From Nymphaea colorata (lineage: Eukaryota > Streptophyta > Magnoliopsida > Nymphaeales > Nymphaeaceae), in assembly GCF_008831285.2 (NCBI RefSeq), contig NC_045147.1, positions 14,858,854 to 14,922,853 on the forward strand: DNA of 64,000 nucleotides, in the 5' to 3' direction. The notes beneath the pieces were generated by a model. That model was given only the letters and a program-made list of their open reading frames with translations, was not told the origin of the DNA and ran no database searches. Position numbers and translations under genes: made by a program. Positions 48,671-61,525 of the stretch are shown here, piece after piece. The first letter of the stretch is position 1, and each line of letters begins with the position of its first letter.

Positions 48671-51600
48671 ATGGCTACCTACGATCCAGAGTTGGTAGCC
48701 AACGTCCTCGCCAGAGTCGCCCTTGCGGGTGACGGCGCCGTTCTCGGCCTCACTGTCGCCGTTGTTGCCGTCCGCACGTGGCTTAAGTTCCGCCACAACT
48801 CCGCTGCCCTCAAAGCCATCCGTCATGCCCCTTCCGTCCGCATCTCCGACCTCCGCTCCCTCCTGTGCGACGCCGATTCTCCGGATTCTGCCGACGCAAA
48901 GCTTGTGGTTGTGAGAGGCCTGGTGCAGGCGAAGTCGTTGGTGGAGGACGAGACCAATGGTTTCAAGGAAAGCCTCCTCGTCTCGCCGGACTCCGGCGCG
49001 AGGGGCGTCATCATTCAAAAGACCCAGACGGTAACATAACTGTCGATCCTTGAGGTTTCTTTGCTGTTGATGCTGCTATTGTGCAATTGAGCGGGAAATA
49101 GTTCGTTCAGTTTCGGTTAGAGATGGGCGAGGTTGGGTCTTCTGGTTAAGTGTACAACTTCGTAGGTTCTGTTGGTATAATTTATTAGGTTTCCACCGTG
49201 TGGTATTAGAGAAAAACTCCAGCTTCGAGCACGAGTCTCAGAAGCGTAGACCTGACTTAAGAAGAAGTTTGCCAAAGACGAAAAGGACTACTTGAATTAA
49301 GGCCAAAGCGCAAGCCGCCTTAGTTTGGGTGGCCAGGGAACATTTGCTTGCAGAGTGTTGTCGAATGCTACGGTTCTGTTGATTTAAAAGACCTACCCAT
49401 ACGCATCAGAACCACTGTATGAATTTTTATATATTGGTTAGAATCGATTGTGAAGAGGATTTTGGCTAAATCCTTGTTCAGGATCCAATTCCGAAATAGG
49501 TTAGGCTATTCTTCAACCGGAATTTAAGTATCATTGAAAGGGAAATCGTTCACCAAGGAATGCTTAGAAAAGTCCAGTTTGAATATCAGAGTAAAGATGG
49601 ATACAATTTTTTGTGGCGAAACTTGCAAAATTCCACAAGCGACTATAAAAAGGAGAAGAGAAGTTTGATCTTATTTCAGTTCTTTGTTCTTTCTCATTTC
49701 AGTTCTTTGTTCTTTTTCTTAACAACTAACTACAAGAAAATTTTATGGTCGTCACCCAGTTGGGGAAGAAGATATGGAAAAGTTACTTAGGTCGTTTCAT
49801 CTGGAGTTTGGCATAGGTGCTCTAAACAAGTGCCTTAGCTAAAATTTAGCAAGCTTTCACCTTTCTAGAGAGTGGATGATTAGAGCTTTAGAGGCTTCTT
49901 CTTACTGGGTATGTTAGCGGATTTTCTCCTTTGCAGAGATGATGGTTGGAGGTTTTCTCTTCTTACCTGGGTGCAATAGCAAATCCAAGCCCTCCTGGTT
50001 GTCATCGCTGGATCACTTACGCTGTTCATATAAATATGGTATAGGGGCACCTCTAATCCACAGTTGTCCATTACTCGTTAGCTCCATCTGAGCAATGCAT
50101 GAATGTGATGCACCAAAAATCTGTGGTTTCACTGATCAATATTAGGAACAGAGGGATCAAAGGCAGCTAATTATAATAAAACCATACAATAGAACTGATC
50201 CAACCAGACTCCTCACGCTTGGAAACTAGTGATTGGGTTCTTCTACAAAGATTTTGGATTTTTTCAGGAGAAAATTTAGTGGTTTCTCTTCTTCTCTGGG
50301 TGTGTCAGAGACATGTGGAGTGAGCGTTAGAGGTTTTCTCTTATTACTGGGCATGTCACACACTTGCCCTCATAACTGAAATCTTGGACAAATAGGCAAG
50401 ATCAGCACATATGTTTACACCTTAGACCACCAGTAGGGTGATTATGAGTTATGTATGAACTAAGCAGGTTTAAATATCAACGTTTTGGTTGAAAATAGGA
50501 AGGCGTCAGTCTTAAGATTGATTAGTAAGTTGTCATTCAGTTAGTAGTTAGACTGTTTGGCCACGTGAGGTTTGTTCAACTACAAATGGTTTAAGTTGCT
50601 AGCGGAAGTTAGTATTGACCCTAACCTTCTCTTTCTCCTTCAAGTTTTGTCATTAGTTTCAACTACAAATCTACAAATAGCTGCTGGGCGCATAGTTTAG
50701 TAGATAAGGTGTTCCCATCCTTCATTTTTTAGTACGAATGGGTTCTGGTCTGGTATAAATTCTTAAATCCAAAATGCTTTGCAGATCGTGGGAATTTTTT
50801 TTGTGAAAAAGAGACATGGTCCTATATACAATAGGAACATGGTCTTAAGAAACACATACCTCTCAGATAATGCGCCTAAATATGTCTTTGACTTAATTCA
50901 AATATGCTAGTATGCATCTGATTACTTGTTTACTAGGAAACTAATGTTGGTTTAAAACTTCAAACTATTCTTGTTGAAATGTTTGATTTTTCACCTTCAA
51001 GTTTTTGGTGTTATAAGATCCTTTGCTTTTCTAGTTGCTCAAAAACAAATCTAAACCTGAAAGGTGGTTATCACTGTATGTCTCCTACTAAATCAGTTGT
51101 AAGGTTGGATTGTGAAGAAAAACAGGTTAACTATTCAACTTGTGTATTTGGAGCTGTCTGTTTTCGTCCCTGATGTCAACTTGGAATTTGTGAAGGATAG
51201 GTGATAGATGATTGTTTTTGCTTGAGACACCATTGAAACTATATGTAATGTCAAATTAGTGTGAGATGCCCATGATAGCTAAATTGAGAATTTGGTACAC
51301 ATAATTTGAACAACCAAATTGAATGCAGTGTTGTACGTATACGTATCGTATAGTTTGTAAAATACGATACGATACACCCCCTGTATCGTAAATGGGGGTG
51401 TATCGTGCCTGTATCGTACGATACGTACGATACATGCTCCCGTATCGTACGGTACGGGCTGATTTAAAAAAAAAGGGGCTCAAACTCCCTTTTTTTGAGT
51501 TTTTTTTATAAAAACTCACCCCTTCTTCATTTTTAACCTAGAGATTGTACCGCCTTAGAGGGAAATCATCAATTTTCACCATGAAATCATCTATTAAACC

Positions 51601-54600
51601 ATGGATTTGTGCGTGGGTGGCTGATTCCCATTGGGAGGAAAGGTTTTTTTTTTTTTAAATCATGAAGATGAAGAAGAAGAAGAAGATGGAGATGAGGATG
51701 AAAATGAATATGATGAAAATTATAAATCTATGGTTATGAAATTATGATATAAATTATGTAATTGTTGACTAGTGCTTTCTAGATTGATATTGTTATGAAT
51801 TTTGATGTTTACGAATCATGAACCGTAACTTTATAGCAATAATAAGTCTATTATTCTGTTAAACATGTTTTTTGTGAAGAACATATTATTCTTTATTTTT
51901 ACTGATTTTTTAATGATTTTTTCGAATTTTTTCCTATTTTTTCTGATTTATTAAAAAAAAACGATACTGTTACGATACGTTGCGATATTTTACGATACGG
52001 CGTATCTTAGATCCAGACCGATACGGCTTATGATACGCTTTTTACAACATTGATTGAATGTGCCAAAGAAAGGAAAGATTTTATGAGATGTTAGGAGAAC
52101 AAGCACATTCCTAATTTATACTGTATAGGTGACAACAACTTCAAAACAGTTAGTGCTCTACCACATCTTGTCGTTTCGTATCAGTTGTCTATACTAAATC
52201 TTGCGATTGATAGTTACAGTTTTATTTTTATTGACTGAAAAACTTGAGTCTTCTCTTATCAAAAAAGTGTAGTTAAAATCACTTAATTTGGAAGTGCAGA
52301 ACACTTAATACATGCAGTGAATTTTAATTCATTTCTCCCGTTTTGTTTTTTGTTTTTGGCTTATTTTGCTTTAGCTTGTAGGTATTTTGATCTTTCATGC
52401 ATGGTTCTGATAATATGCTGCTTATGAAGTGCTTATACAATGAGTGGAGAGGCATGTTTGGATGGACTTCTGATTGGCGTGCTTTGTTTGGAAGACCTAT
52501 GAAAGAGCAAGTTGTAACATCTTTCAGAGGGGTAATGTTTCCATTTTTTAGCAATTTATTGTATATTTTCTCCAATTATCTTCCTTTTCATCACTATCAT
52601 GATCCATGCCTTTGTCAGATACTTTCTCAGTGCTTCTTGGATCTAAGTTCTAATTTCTTGCATGTTTCCATTCTTGTTGAGTATGGTCTTTTCTCAGCTG
52701 GTGTGTGAAAAAATAAATCGTTGTTTCTAATTCTAATGGCAGAATAGTTTTTGTCACAATTATTGTCACAACTATCGTTTTCAGGTATTAAACGACGAGT
52801 TTTTCCATGTATAGTTTGACAGAGTTGTTTTCTCAGAAAATTTCAGCGAATTTTAAAAAAACTAAAAAGGGAAAGATCCTAACAATAACATGTCAAAAAT
52901 TTGAAAATAAAATTTTGGTAACTGAAAAATGTAAAAAAACGTGCAGAAATGCAAAAGAAATGAGCAAAAACAGAAAAAAACGTGAAGAACATGTTTTTTC
53001 TTGTTTTTTCAGTTTGGCATTTTCTTTCAGAAAAATGCCTTTTTGCCTTTTTTCCAGCTCACTTGTTTTTAATGTTTCTTTTTCACGTTAAAAAAAATAT
53101 GTTTTCTGCGACACTGGTCGCAATAGAGGTTGTCCTTTCCTTATTCATTTCCAAGTACATGTATGCTAGCAATGCTGACTGGGAAGTTCTTTCCTTGTTA
53201 AAGAGCATATAAGTTAAACTTCCTAAAAGCTATTTGGTGAGCATCTTATTTTAGTTGAATATTAACTTATTGGAGAATAATTGAAATAATTCACATAATA
53301 AATGACAGCTAAGACCTTGCATATTGTAGTCTTAAGTAAAATCAGAAAAAGGAAGAGTTTGGTGCCCCATCTAAGCTGCTGTTCTTGTTCATAGGCAGTC
53401 CTAGATGCTAGGGTTGCACCTAGAGAGTCTAGTCAGCCTAGAGGCTAGGTTGTGGAAGTGCTATCCAAGGGTACCTTGGCTTTGCTTTGACCTAACAAAG
53501 GCAAATATTTTTGTACAAGTGAATTTTGTTATTCTCTAGCTAGCCCTGCAGGCTGCAACAACTAGCTACACATGTATATGCATACAAAAAATAGTTAAAT
53601 GTTCACATGGAAACTTTGACGGCCTATATAAGTTAGATATATCTCAGATGCTTTGACCTATGTTATTGAAGATGCACTTGGGCAGCCCAGGTGTGTCAGG
53701 TACTGCTCATTTCCTAGGCTTAAGTGATCTAGGTAATGAGCCCATATTCAACACGCTGGATGTTGCTTGGGAGCAACTACGCGACTTGACACCCAGGCTC
53801 TTTTCATGTTACAAATCTGTTATGTAGGCTCTCCTCCTCCTGCCTTCATACTACTATTCTTTTTTCGTTCTTCTCATGCCTTTGTGCCTCTCTCCTGCTT
53901 CTTGTTCTTCTTGTGTTTTTTCCTTTGTTTTTTTTCCTGGTTTCGTTCTTGCTCTTTTTTGTCTTGTTACTGTATATATATAAGATACCTACCATGTTGT
54001 ATGTATAGTGCTATTATATATTACATCTGTGTATGATATGACTGTGTATAAATATGTAATACTTTGTGTGTTGTACAATCTGTATTATTTGTTGAACATG
54101 GTGGTGGTGTTTTATTATAAATACTGCTGGATTGTTTTTACAGAGAAATGCTTCAATTTGATGTTGAATCATGAATGTAATGTTTAGTATTGCCATTTAT
54201 TAGTTTCTAACTTTCTGCCCCTTTTATGGTACTGTTTAAAATGCTAGCCTGTATTTTCTAGTTCTTATGAGAGTTAAAAATGGTTGCTTGTAGGGAGCCT
54301 AACATTTTGTTCGTTAAACATTAAAGCGTGATCGCATGATAACCAGCCTTAGATTGATAGGCATTTTCTCTCATGCTAGTTCTGGTCAGGTCTTGCAGCT
54401 AGTCATTGATAGAGACTGCTTCTCTAGTTATTACTTTTCTCTTTTAAATTTTATCCACTGATGAACAATTTTAAAATGAAAAGTATTTCTCACTTGGGCA
54501 ATAACAATTAAGTACGAGTGAACTCTGAATCAGTTCTTCAATTTAAACACCAGAAAGCTATGCTGTTCACTATAATTGACAAACTGTACCATGCATAGCT

Positions 54601-55385
54601 TCTTTTTCATTGCTTTATACATCACTAAATTATAATAGTAATAACATTACCTAATAAGATATATTCTTTTAAATATATTTCATTTAAAATATGTGCACAG
54701 CAATTTTGTTTGTTTGTGTAATAGAGACACATTTGGCGTGCTTTCGTTTGTTATGGTGAGATTTAGAACTCCATGGGTCTTCTCTATCAGATTTACTGAA
54801 ACCATATTGCATATTGATATGGCATAGGCAGTGATGAGGTGCTTTGTGTTTTACATGCTTGTCAACATCATTGAAAATTTTGATTTGGATGGCTGAATGT
54901 GTACTGTTTCTCAGGTTCCTTTTGTTATTATGGAGGATGTCCAATGGCTTCCATCTAGCTATGTGGATGTTAAATTGGAGGGTTCAGGACATCCGCTTCC
55001 CCTTGTGACTGTTTATCATCAGATGCACCCTGTTCAAGTTTCTCCATACACAGTTTTCCAGTGTGTCTTTGGACATGGATATCCTGTAAGAATTTTTTTT
55101 TTTTTTTAATCTTATGTGTCTGTGACTATATATATATATATATATATAAGAAAATTGAATGGTGAATCTAGCTTTTTAGAGTCACCCAGCCATCTAATCA
55201 TGACCATCCAATCAAACATGATGGACGGTTAAGAGAAAAACAAGGAGAAAAAGGTATGGACATTTTTATCATCTAGTATTAGTTCACAATTTTTTCTCCT
55301 TATTTTTCTCTCAATCATCTATCTGCTTCAGATGGAAGACTCTGGTTGGATGGCTTGGTGACTCTAGGTGGCTAGAGTCATTTGC

Positions 55386-55449
<64 letters not shown>

Positions 55450-58173
55450 TTTTGTGCAGGTTTTTTCCTTGTTCAATTTTATAACATGTAAGATTTTTCA
55501 TTTTCTAGTTATAGACTATGTAGAACTGTAAGATTTATCTATCTCTGTTGGTGTAGATCGGGCTACTAGATGAAGAAAAGATCCTTCCACCTGGAAGGGT
55601 GATTACGGCAGTTGGTTTATGTAGCTTGCAGAATGGGGTTCCGGAAATCAAGCCTTGCAAACAGCTTCCCTGTTTCTTGTATGAAGTTTCTTAAAGCCTA
55701 GAATTTGTAAATCATCATTGTACCTTTGACATTAAGTTTTACTCATTTATGTCCTTTAGCATGATAATGTGAATTTCAATGATTTGCTCATGCTGATTTT
55801 GCATAATAGTTTAGCACGTCTACATTATTGAAGGTGAACAATTTTTGTTTCTGTAATGGCTTGTTATCTTGTCTCTCTTTAGCTTTACCTTGAAGTACTT
55901 TTCCATGTGATCATATCAGATATAATAATTTGTTCTGTCATGCAGATCTGAACTGACAAAGGATCAGTTAGTGGCAAAGCTTGCCAAAAGTACTAAAGTT
56001 CTGTTCTGGGGTGGCATGTTGTTGAGCACCTTATCAGTTGGCATCTTAGCTTATGCAATCATTAGGTAAGTGATGAGGATATGATTAATGAGGTTGCAAA
56101 CTGGAAAATTTTGCATATAGCAGTTAAATATGCTCCTTGCATTGGAATCTCTTTGACTATAGTTTATATCTTTGCTTAAGCAGTTAAGTGTAGGCAAGGC
56201 TGGTCACCTAGGCACCTGCCATTTTGAAATGTCTAGGTGCTGAACAGCCTGCAGGTTAGATCTTTAGAAAAGGAAAAAAGAAAGCTGCTTCTTCTTCTTC
56301 TCTGTCTCTCTCTCTCTCTCTTTTTCCTCGTTTCTTCTTCTTTCTCATCTTCTGCTGTTGGATATGTAGTTTTTTTCCCCCTGCTATCGTCCCCCCAGTA
56401 GCTCTTCTAGCTGCTGCTGCAACCTCTCCCAAAATACTGATTTCACGGAGTGTACTATTTTAGCGCTCTCCTAGATGGAAGTTGGCTTTCCTTAGTTACT
56501 CTACCCTAAGAAGTCACTCGCCATAAAACTGCTTGCCTACAGAAGTATTCTTCTTTTGTTGTCTCTTCTTCTACTTTATTTTTTACATTGTCGTGCTATA
56601 TAATCTTTGTTTGACTTCATTAAATGCAACACTTTAAGCTTTATCTTCTTATGATACGCTTTTCTGTATGTTAGAATTTTAACTGTTGTTATCGTAACTT
56701 GACATTCAGATGTATACTGCTTGGAAATGCTTCAACTTTATTAATGACTTTAACATTTAGTGATAGATTTTATTGTTTTCTGTTGTGGCCTGTCTAATGC
56801 TACATAGTCCTGCCTAGTCTATAGAATTTCATTTACCGCCTAGACTGTATTTAGCTCTTTTGACAGCATAGGCTCCTTCCAATGAAGGTAGCTGGGAGGT
56901 AGGCTCCTTGCCTATATTAACCAAAAATCAGTATGTACACAAAATGAACAGCGTAGGCTCCTTCTGGAAATGATAATAGATGGTTTTTGTTCTAGTTTGT
57001 CCCCGACTCTCCGGTGCTTCAGGTCTATGGATGAACTGCCCCAGTTGTAAGTGTATATTCCACTGTTATTAATCATCTTTGATATGTTGGTATAACATGC
57101 TCTTAAAGCATAATTGCTATTGATAGTAATAATATTTAATAAGATTCTGTAACCACTGGTTTCTGGAGCGCATATATGGCCATGTCTACTGTCCATGTTG
57201 AAAATTTGCTGCATTTATCTATATCAGAGGTGAATCATTTACAAAATGATGTGTAAGTCAGGTCGTATTGGGCATTACTAATCACGGTGATTTTGCATAT
57301 CTTCTATTTTTAAATTTAGTAAATCTAGTGTATTTTTGCATTAGAGCGTAGCAAGGTTGGTTTTGAGTCTTATCTCATATCATCAAGGGTCAGTATGATA
57401 CATATCAGTCTATTCGGCTAGTCCAATGGAGCTTTTTATGGTTCCATTTAGAACACAATAGCATGTCAATGTGGCAGTAGGATGTTCGGTTGCTTAGGAA
57501 ACACTACATTTCATTCAGTTTTTCAATGGGCACCTGCAGGGTGGGTGAGTTCTGCTGATTTTAGTAGTTAATTTAATCAGCTTCCATCAGGGAAAGGGGT
57601 TTGTCAGGCCTAGTTGAATAAAAGTTCTTGGAGGCTAAAATCTAGCTCTTTGCCAAATGGCAACATGCTAGACTGCCACCAAGCATTTTCTTCTTCTTTG
57701 ATATAATTTTTTACCAGGGAGAAGTGACGTTTATTAAAAAAAATGTTTCCTTGTTTGTTTGTTTGTTTTTTTTTTCCATCTCTTGACCTCCTTATCAGGA
57801 AGGAAGCCAATCTGTAAACTTCTTTTCTGTTATTTGTCCATTCTACGAGTTTGACTATTCCAAATTAGGGTGCGTAAACTAGTTACCATAGGCTTTGGAT
57901 TACTGAGCTTTCAATGCAGAATCCAAACGTTTCATTGTCATTTGGAAGTGTTCTCACTGTCTACATTTTCATGCATACCAATCGTACAGAACTTATGTGT
58001 GAATTTGTGAACATGGGCACATAGTTTTCTCACATATGGAATAAAATCTACAACATTTGCCTATGCTTTAGTTTTTGAACCTCGAGCTTCTCATGTCTCT
58101 TCTACAATCAGATAGGTAGATTCCTTCCATATTTTACAAGCTCAAGGGAATGGTCTACGTCTAAGACTCTAAT

Positions 58174-58204
<31 letters not shown>

Positions 58205-58746
58205 TAGAAGAATCATCTTTCATGAATTATGATCTATTACTATTACAGCTTCACTTGAAATTGTCATGGGTGAACATGTCTGATAAAAACATTTGCCGTT
58301 GGCAGCCTGTACTTTTCAGCTTACAGTCAAATCTAGGAATTTGTAGTTACTGTCGTTTTCACCACAAATTGGCTCTATTCGGTTTCACCTGATATCAACA
58401 TGGCCATGTTTTTTCCAGTCTTGTATGATGACATTTAAACAGTTGTGATTGATCTGTTGCTTTCAGAAACTGGAGCAGGTTGAAAGAGTGGAGATTTTGG
58501 AGGCATCCCTATCAAGAACAAAGCAATCCTCATGCTGATGTCCGTACAGATGATGTCTCCGAAGATGTTCCAGATGGCGAATTATGTATCATCTGCCTCA
58601 TGAGACGAAGAAGAACTGCATTTATCCCCTGTGGGCATTTGGTTTGCTGCCCACAGTGTGCTGCTCTGGTAGAGCGTGAATCAAGTCCAAAATGCCCTGT
58701 TTGCAGACAATCTATTAGGGCCTCAATTCGGATATATGATTCTTGA
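48671..58746 (+). CDS. SPL2: SP1-like RING E3 ubiquitin ligase of the chloroplast envelope (SPL2)
   Basis: Six exons in consistent phase: 48671-49030, 52430-52531, 54915-55085, 55557-55678, 55946-56065 and 58467-58746, giving 384 residues. Transmembrane segment 1 lies at about 20-37 (GDGAVLGLTVAVVAV); a GIDE/MULAN-type domain follows, with SISDLRSLL-like, VVVRGLV, VPFVI and GLLDEEKILPPGRVITAVG motifs; transmembrane segment 2 lies at about 270-290 (FWGGMLLSTLSVGILAYAII). A C-terminal C3HC4 RING has Cys332, Cys335, Cys347, His349, Cys353, Cys356, Cys368 and Cys371. The sequence follows Arabidopsis SPL2 more closely than SP1. SP1-family ligases sit in the plastid outer envelope and mark import-machinery proteins for removal; that role is inferred. 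Introns total about 8.9 kb and host several transposons. Confidence 0.94.
49031..52429 (+). other. SPL2 intron 1
   Basis: A 3.4-kb intron with donor ACG|GTAACA and acceptor TGAAG|TGCTTA. It carries a 727-bp hAT-like element and a possible SINE at about 50691-50755. Confidence 0.8.
51326..52052. mobile_element. hAT-like element in SPL2 intron 1, exact 8-bp TSD
   Basis: Exact direct repeats ATTGAATG at 51318-51325 and 52053-52060 flank a 727-bp element. The left end, CAGTGTTGTACGTATACG, pairs with the reverse complement of the right end, CAATGTTGTAAAAAGCG. Both subterminal regions (about 51341-51460 and 51962-52040) are packed with GTATCG/CGATAC words in both orientations, the type of array that hAT transposases bind. 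The middle contains a GAA/GAT-rich stretch (about 51661-51725) that in one frame reads as a strongly acidic tail ending in a stop. No transposase domain is visible, so it is non-autonomous. Confidence 0.8.
52532..54914 (+). other. SPL2 intron 2
   Basis: A 2.4-kb intron. It includes CCTAG-rich words (about 53398-53480 and 53680-53760) and opposed A-rich and T-rich stretches (52850-53100) that look like old inverted-repeat DNA. No exon-like frame is recognised. Confidence 0.75.
55127..55149. repeat. (TA)n left of a Micron-like MITE
   Basis: A short TA array that abuts the MITE in SPL2 intron 3. Confidence 0.9.
55150..55390. mobile_element. Micron-like MITE between two TA arrays (best copy)
   Basis: Two arms of about 110 bp are inverted repeats of each other. 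The left arm has TTAGAGTCACCCAGCCATC and AGAGAAAAACAAGGAGAAAAA. The reverse complement of the right arm has CTAGAGTCACCAAGCCATC and AGAGAAAAATAAGGAGAAAAA. It sits exactly between (TA)n at 55127-55149 and at 55391-55434. The element at 25481 matches the left arm; the one at 20857 matches in inverse orientation. Confidence 0.8.
55391..55447. repeat. (TA)n-(CA)n compound microsatellite
   Basis: About 44 bp of TA followed by a short (CA)n run, to the right of the MITE. Confidence 0.95.
56066..58466 (+). other. SPL2 intron 5
   Basis: A 2.4-kb intron (donor TAG|GTAAGT, acceptor TTTCAG|AAACTG). A CT-rich run lies at about 56290-56325 and (TA)n at 58174-58197. A possible transposon runs from about 56190 to 56916, with TAGGCAAGG at the left and its inverse CCTTGCCTA at the right, and CACCTAGGCACCT or GCCTAG words inside; no clean duplication flanks it. 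Confidence 0.65.
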
Positions 58747-59287
58747 GTTGTTTTGAGTACTTAATTATTATGTTTCAGCAGTCGTTACGCTAGCCAGGAT
58801 AAATCCTCATCCCTGTAAATTTTCTCTTGTAGGCGTCCTTAACTAGAGAAGTACACCTGTTCTAATCCCGAACATTGTTCACATTTTCTTCCATTGATGG
58901 AGTTACTGATAAATCTCTTGCTTTTCTCCAATTTCTCCTTCGAGGACACGCTCTCTCCCGTGAAACAAGACCGTCTCTTGCTAATGGATCGAGTTTTGCT
59001 CCTTCTCCCAGCTTATGGTCTGTAGTGCGTAGCTTTAGGAAGAAATGACAAACTTTAAAATGTCACCATTTGATTTCCGGAACACCTCTTCTCAAGTCAG
59101 GACAGAAGGGCACAGTTTTCAACATCACCTTCTTCCTATCTTCCTCCGTCCGATGGCGAAGATGGTAGAACACTTTCAGGGATTAGGGTTCCTACCCTTG
59201 CCTGAAATGGGGAAGAATTAAACACAGCAATACAATAAAAAGTTTCATTTGATTGAGCCTAAAGATCCCTCAAACTTGATCCCTTGT

Positions 59288-59321
<34 letters not shown>

Positions 59322-61290
59322 GACAGGCGTTAATGAGCAAATTTAGACAATAATGTGATAATGGTTTTCTTCTCCTAACCTTGTACTAATCACCTTTGCG
59401 AGTTAAACTGTAATTGGTCCATGTTTTTTGGCAATGGGACATCCTGTCTTACTGGACAGCTGACATATTCATCCCTGATTTTTATACCTTTAAGACAAAT
59501 GTGATTTCGTCACTTTAAAATATTGTTTTCAGTTTATGATGGACATATATTTAGCAGGATGGATTGTGTTACTTTTAAATTATTGGAGATGGGAAAATAT
59601 CAAAATCCAATTTGTTCAAAATAATCTCAATCCCAACCAGCTGCTTCAGGTGGTATATAAAACGTATTGCAACATTAAATGGCAAACTTGAACCTCTTCT
59701 GCACTTTCAAGAGTCGTAAATCCTTTTCTACACAGAGGAGGAGATCATTTGGCTGTACATGTGTCTTCAATAACTCTTGACGTTTTATGACATTCTCTAT
59801 CGTTTTCCCAAATCTAGGCATAAGTTCGAGATGTCCAAATTACTTACCATGACTAGTGGCCCTGATTTCAACCTTTGTAATTAAATCTCATCATCTTAGG
59901 GATTACTAGAAGAACAAATAAAACCTTAAAAATAGATTCATGGAATACTCACAGAGTGTCCCCGCAGCCAAAAACCCCCAAAGAGAGTCTATGTTTCCTT
60001 CACAAAATGCAAAATCCGTAGGCAAAAGGAAATTCTTAAAGGGCATTATTTTATTTGCAAATGGTCGCTGAATGAACTTCTATCTTGCTAGGTTTAGCAT
60101 GACTAAAACAAGTTGCAGCATCTAGTTAGTTTTTCTTGATTGATTGATGCAGACGGCCCAAATAAGGTATCCATGCACCCGTTAGCGGTCCTAATCTCTA
60201 AACAATTAAACAAATTAGTGATTATGCATGCTTAGGTAAAAATGACGCATTTTGTGCTCATACTTCCAATTTGCATTTTAAAAGATGGAACATTGACGAA
60301 TAAGGAGCCTTAGATTAGCTGGTGCCATGCGAGCAAATTTAAACTGCGAGAAACGTAGCTGCCATGACAGAACTAGCTAGGCGTGCAGGTCATCCTTCCA
60401 GTCCTTTGTCATCTGTTTGGATTCATCCTCATGGGGAGGAATTCCAGGTCGCATCGACTCCTCATTAAGTTGTTCAATGTCTTCTTCCTCAATAATAGCA
60501 TGATCGGATGAGTATCTTTCAATATCTTTCAACTTATATCAAGGGATGCCTGCACGTAATATTCGGAGACAGATGAGCTACCTTTTACCATCTCTGATTT
60601 ATCGGATGCTCTTACATTGGAATTTGAATACCACTTACAAAAAATCTATACCGTATTTGAATATGATTCTTGAATTCACAATCAGAATATGATCACTTTT
60701 AAGTTCACATCTAAATCTGACTTTTGAATGCATATCTGAATTTACATCTTATTATGATATGTTAAGAACTTACTCTCAAAATGTATAGATATTGAATATA
60801 GGACATTTAAAACTGAATCACAATAAAAATATGAACTTGGCAGGATGTTTATTCAAAATTAAATTCGAATTCAATCGAACGCCATTTCTTAAATCCAAAT
60901 AAGACTCAATTTTCTAATCGTACGTTAAATTTTTTCTCTATCCTACCTTTTTTAAACAGTTTGGTGAAATATCCCATTAATTTAAAATCCCGATCCATTG
61001 ACTTTTAAGTTATTTATTCATATTAAAAAAAATAATAGTAATATTGTAGACCCCATATCAACCAACCTCTAGAAGGGCCATTTCGAACCTTTTTTTTTTT
61101 ATTTTTGTTCGCCGATGTTGTTAACATCGGATGAAGAGCTACTTATGCACTCTCTCTTGAAAGACCCCATATTATGTACGCAAGCCTGATTAATCAGCCA
61201 TGGCACTGAAGGGTGTTTGACATCTTTCAGAGTGGATAGCCGAAAGCTTGGGCTATGTGCAAAAGAATATGGGAAGCGGCAAAATCAGAA
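58747..61290. other. SPL2 downstream intergenic region
   Basis: The 3' flank of SPL2 and intergenic DNA without recognised genes. A (CT)n run lies at 59288-59319, and a degenerate repeat rich in TCTGAATTT/GAATATGAT words at about 60650-60900. Confidence 0.5.
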
Positions 61291-61291
61291 A

Positions 61292-61525
61292 GGGGTGTTT
61301 AGTTAGAATAACATTGTGTTTTTAGAATACATGTTCCTTTGACATGTGTTTTAAGAATACCGTGTTCTTATTTCAGAACATATGGAGTGATTCTATCCAT
61401 TATTTGGTTATTGGATTAAGAAACATATCTATGATTACATCTTATGTCCTGAACCCAAAACGTTTTGGGATCATGTACCGTAAGAACTTGAGTTCCAAGA
61501 ACTCAATGTTTTTCTTAAACACCTC
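61292..61525. mobile_element. MITE with GGGGTGTTTAG ends
   Basis: The left end, GGGGTGTTTAGTTAGAATAA, and the reverse complement of the right end, GAGGTGTTTAAGAAAAACAT, align. The similarity continues inward (AACATTGTGTTTTTAGAA against AACATTGAGTTCTTGGAA). No clear target duplication is visible. The open frame at 61344-61547 is part of this element, not a gene. TIR style suggests PIF/Harbinger or hAT. Confidence 0.6.

Noticed and set aside
48395..49018. A 207-codon minus-strand frame
   Set aside because: It is antisense to SPL2 exon 1 and the repeat-rich leader; it contains low-complexity Pro/Ser runs and no domain.
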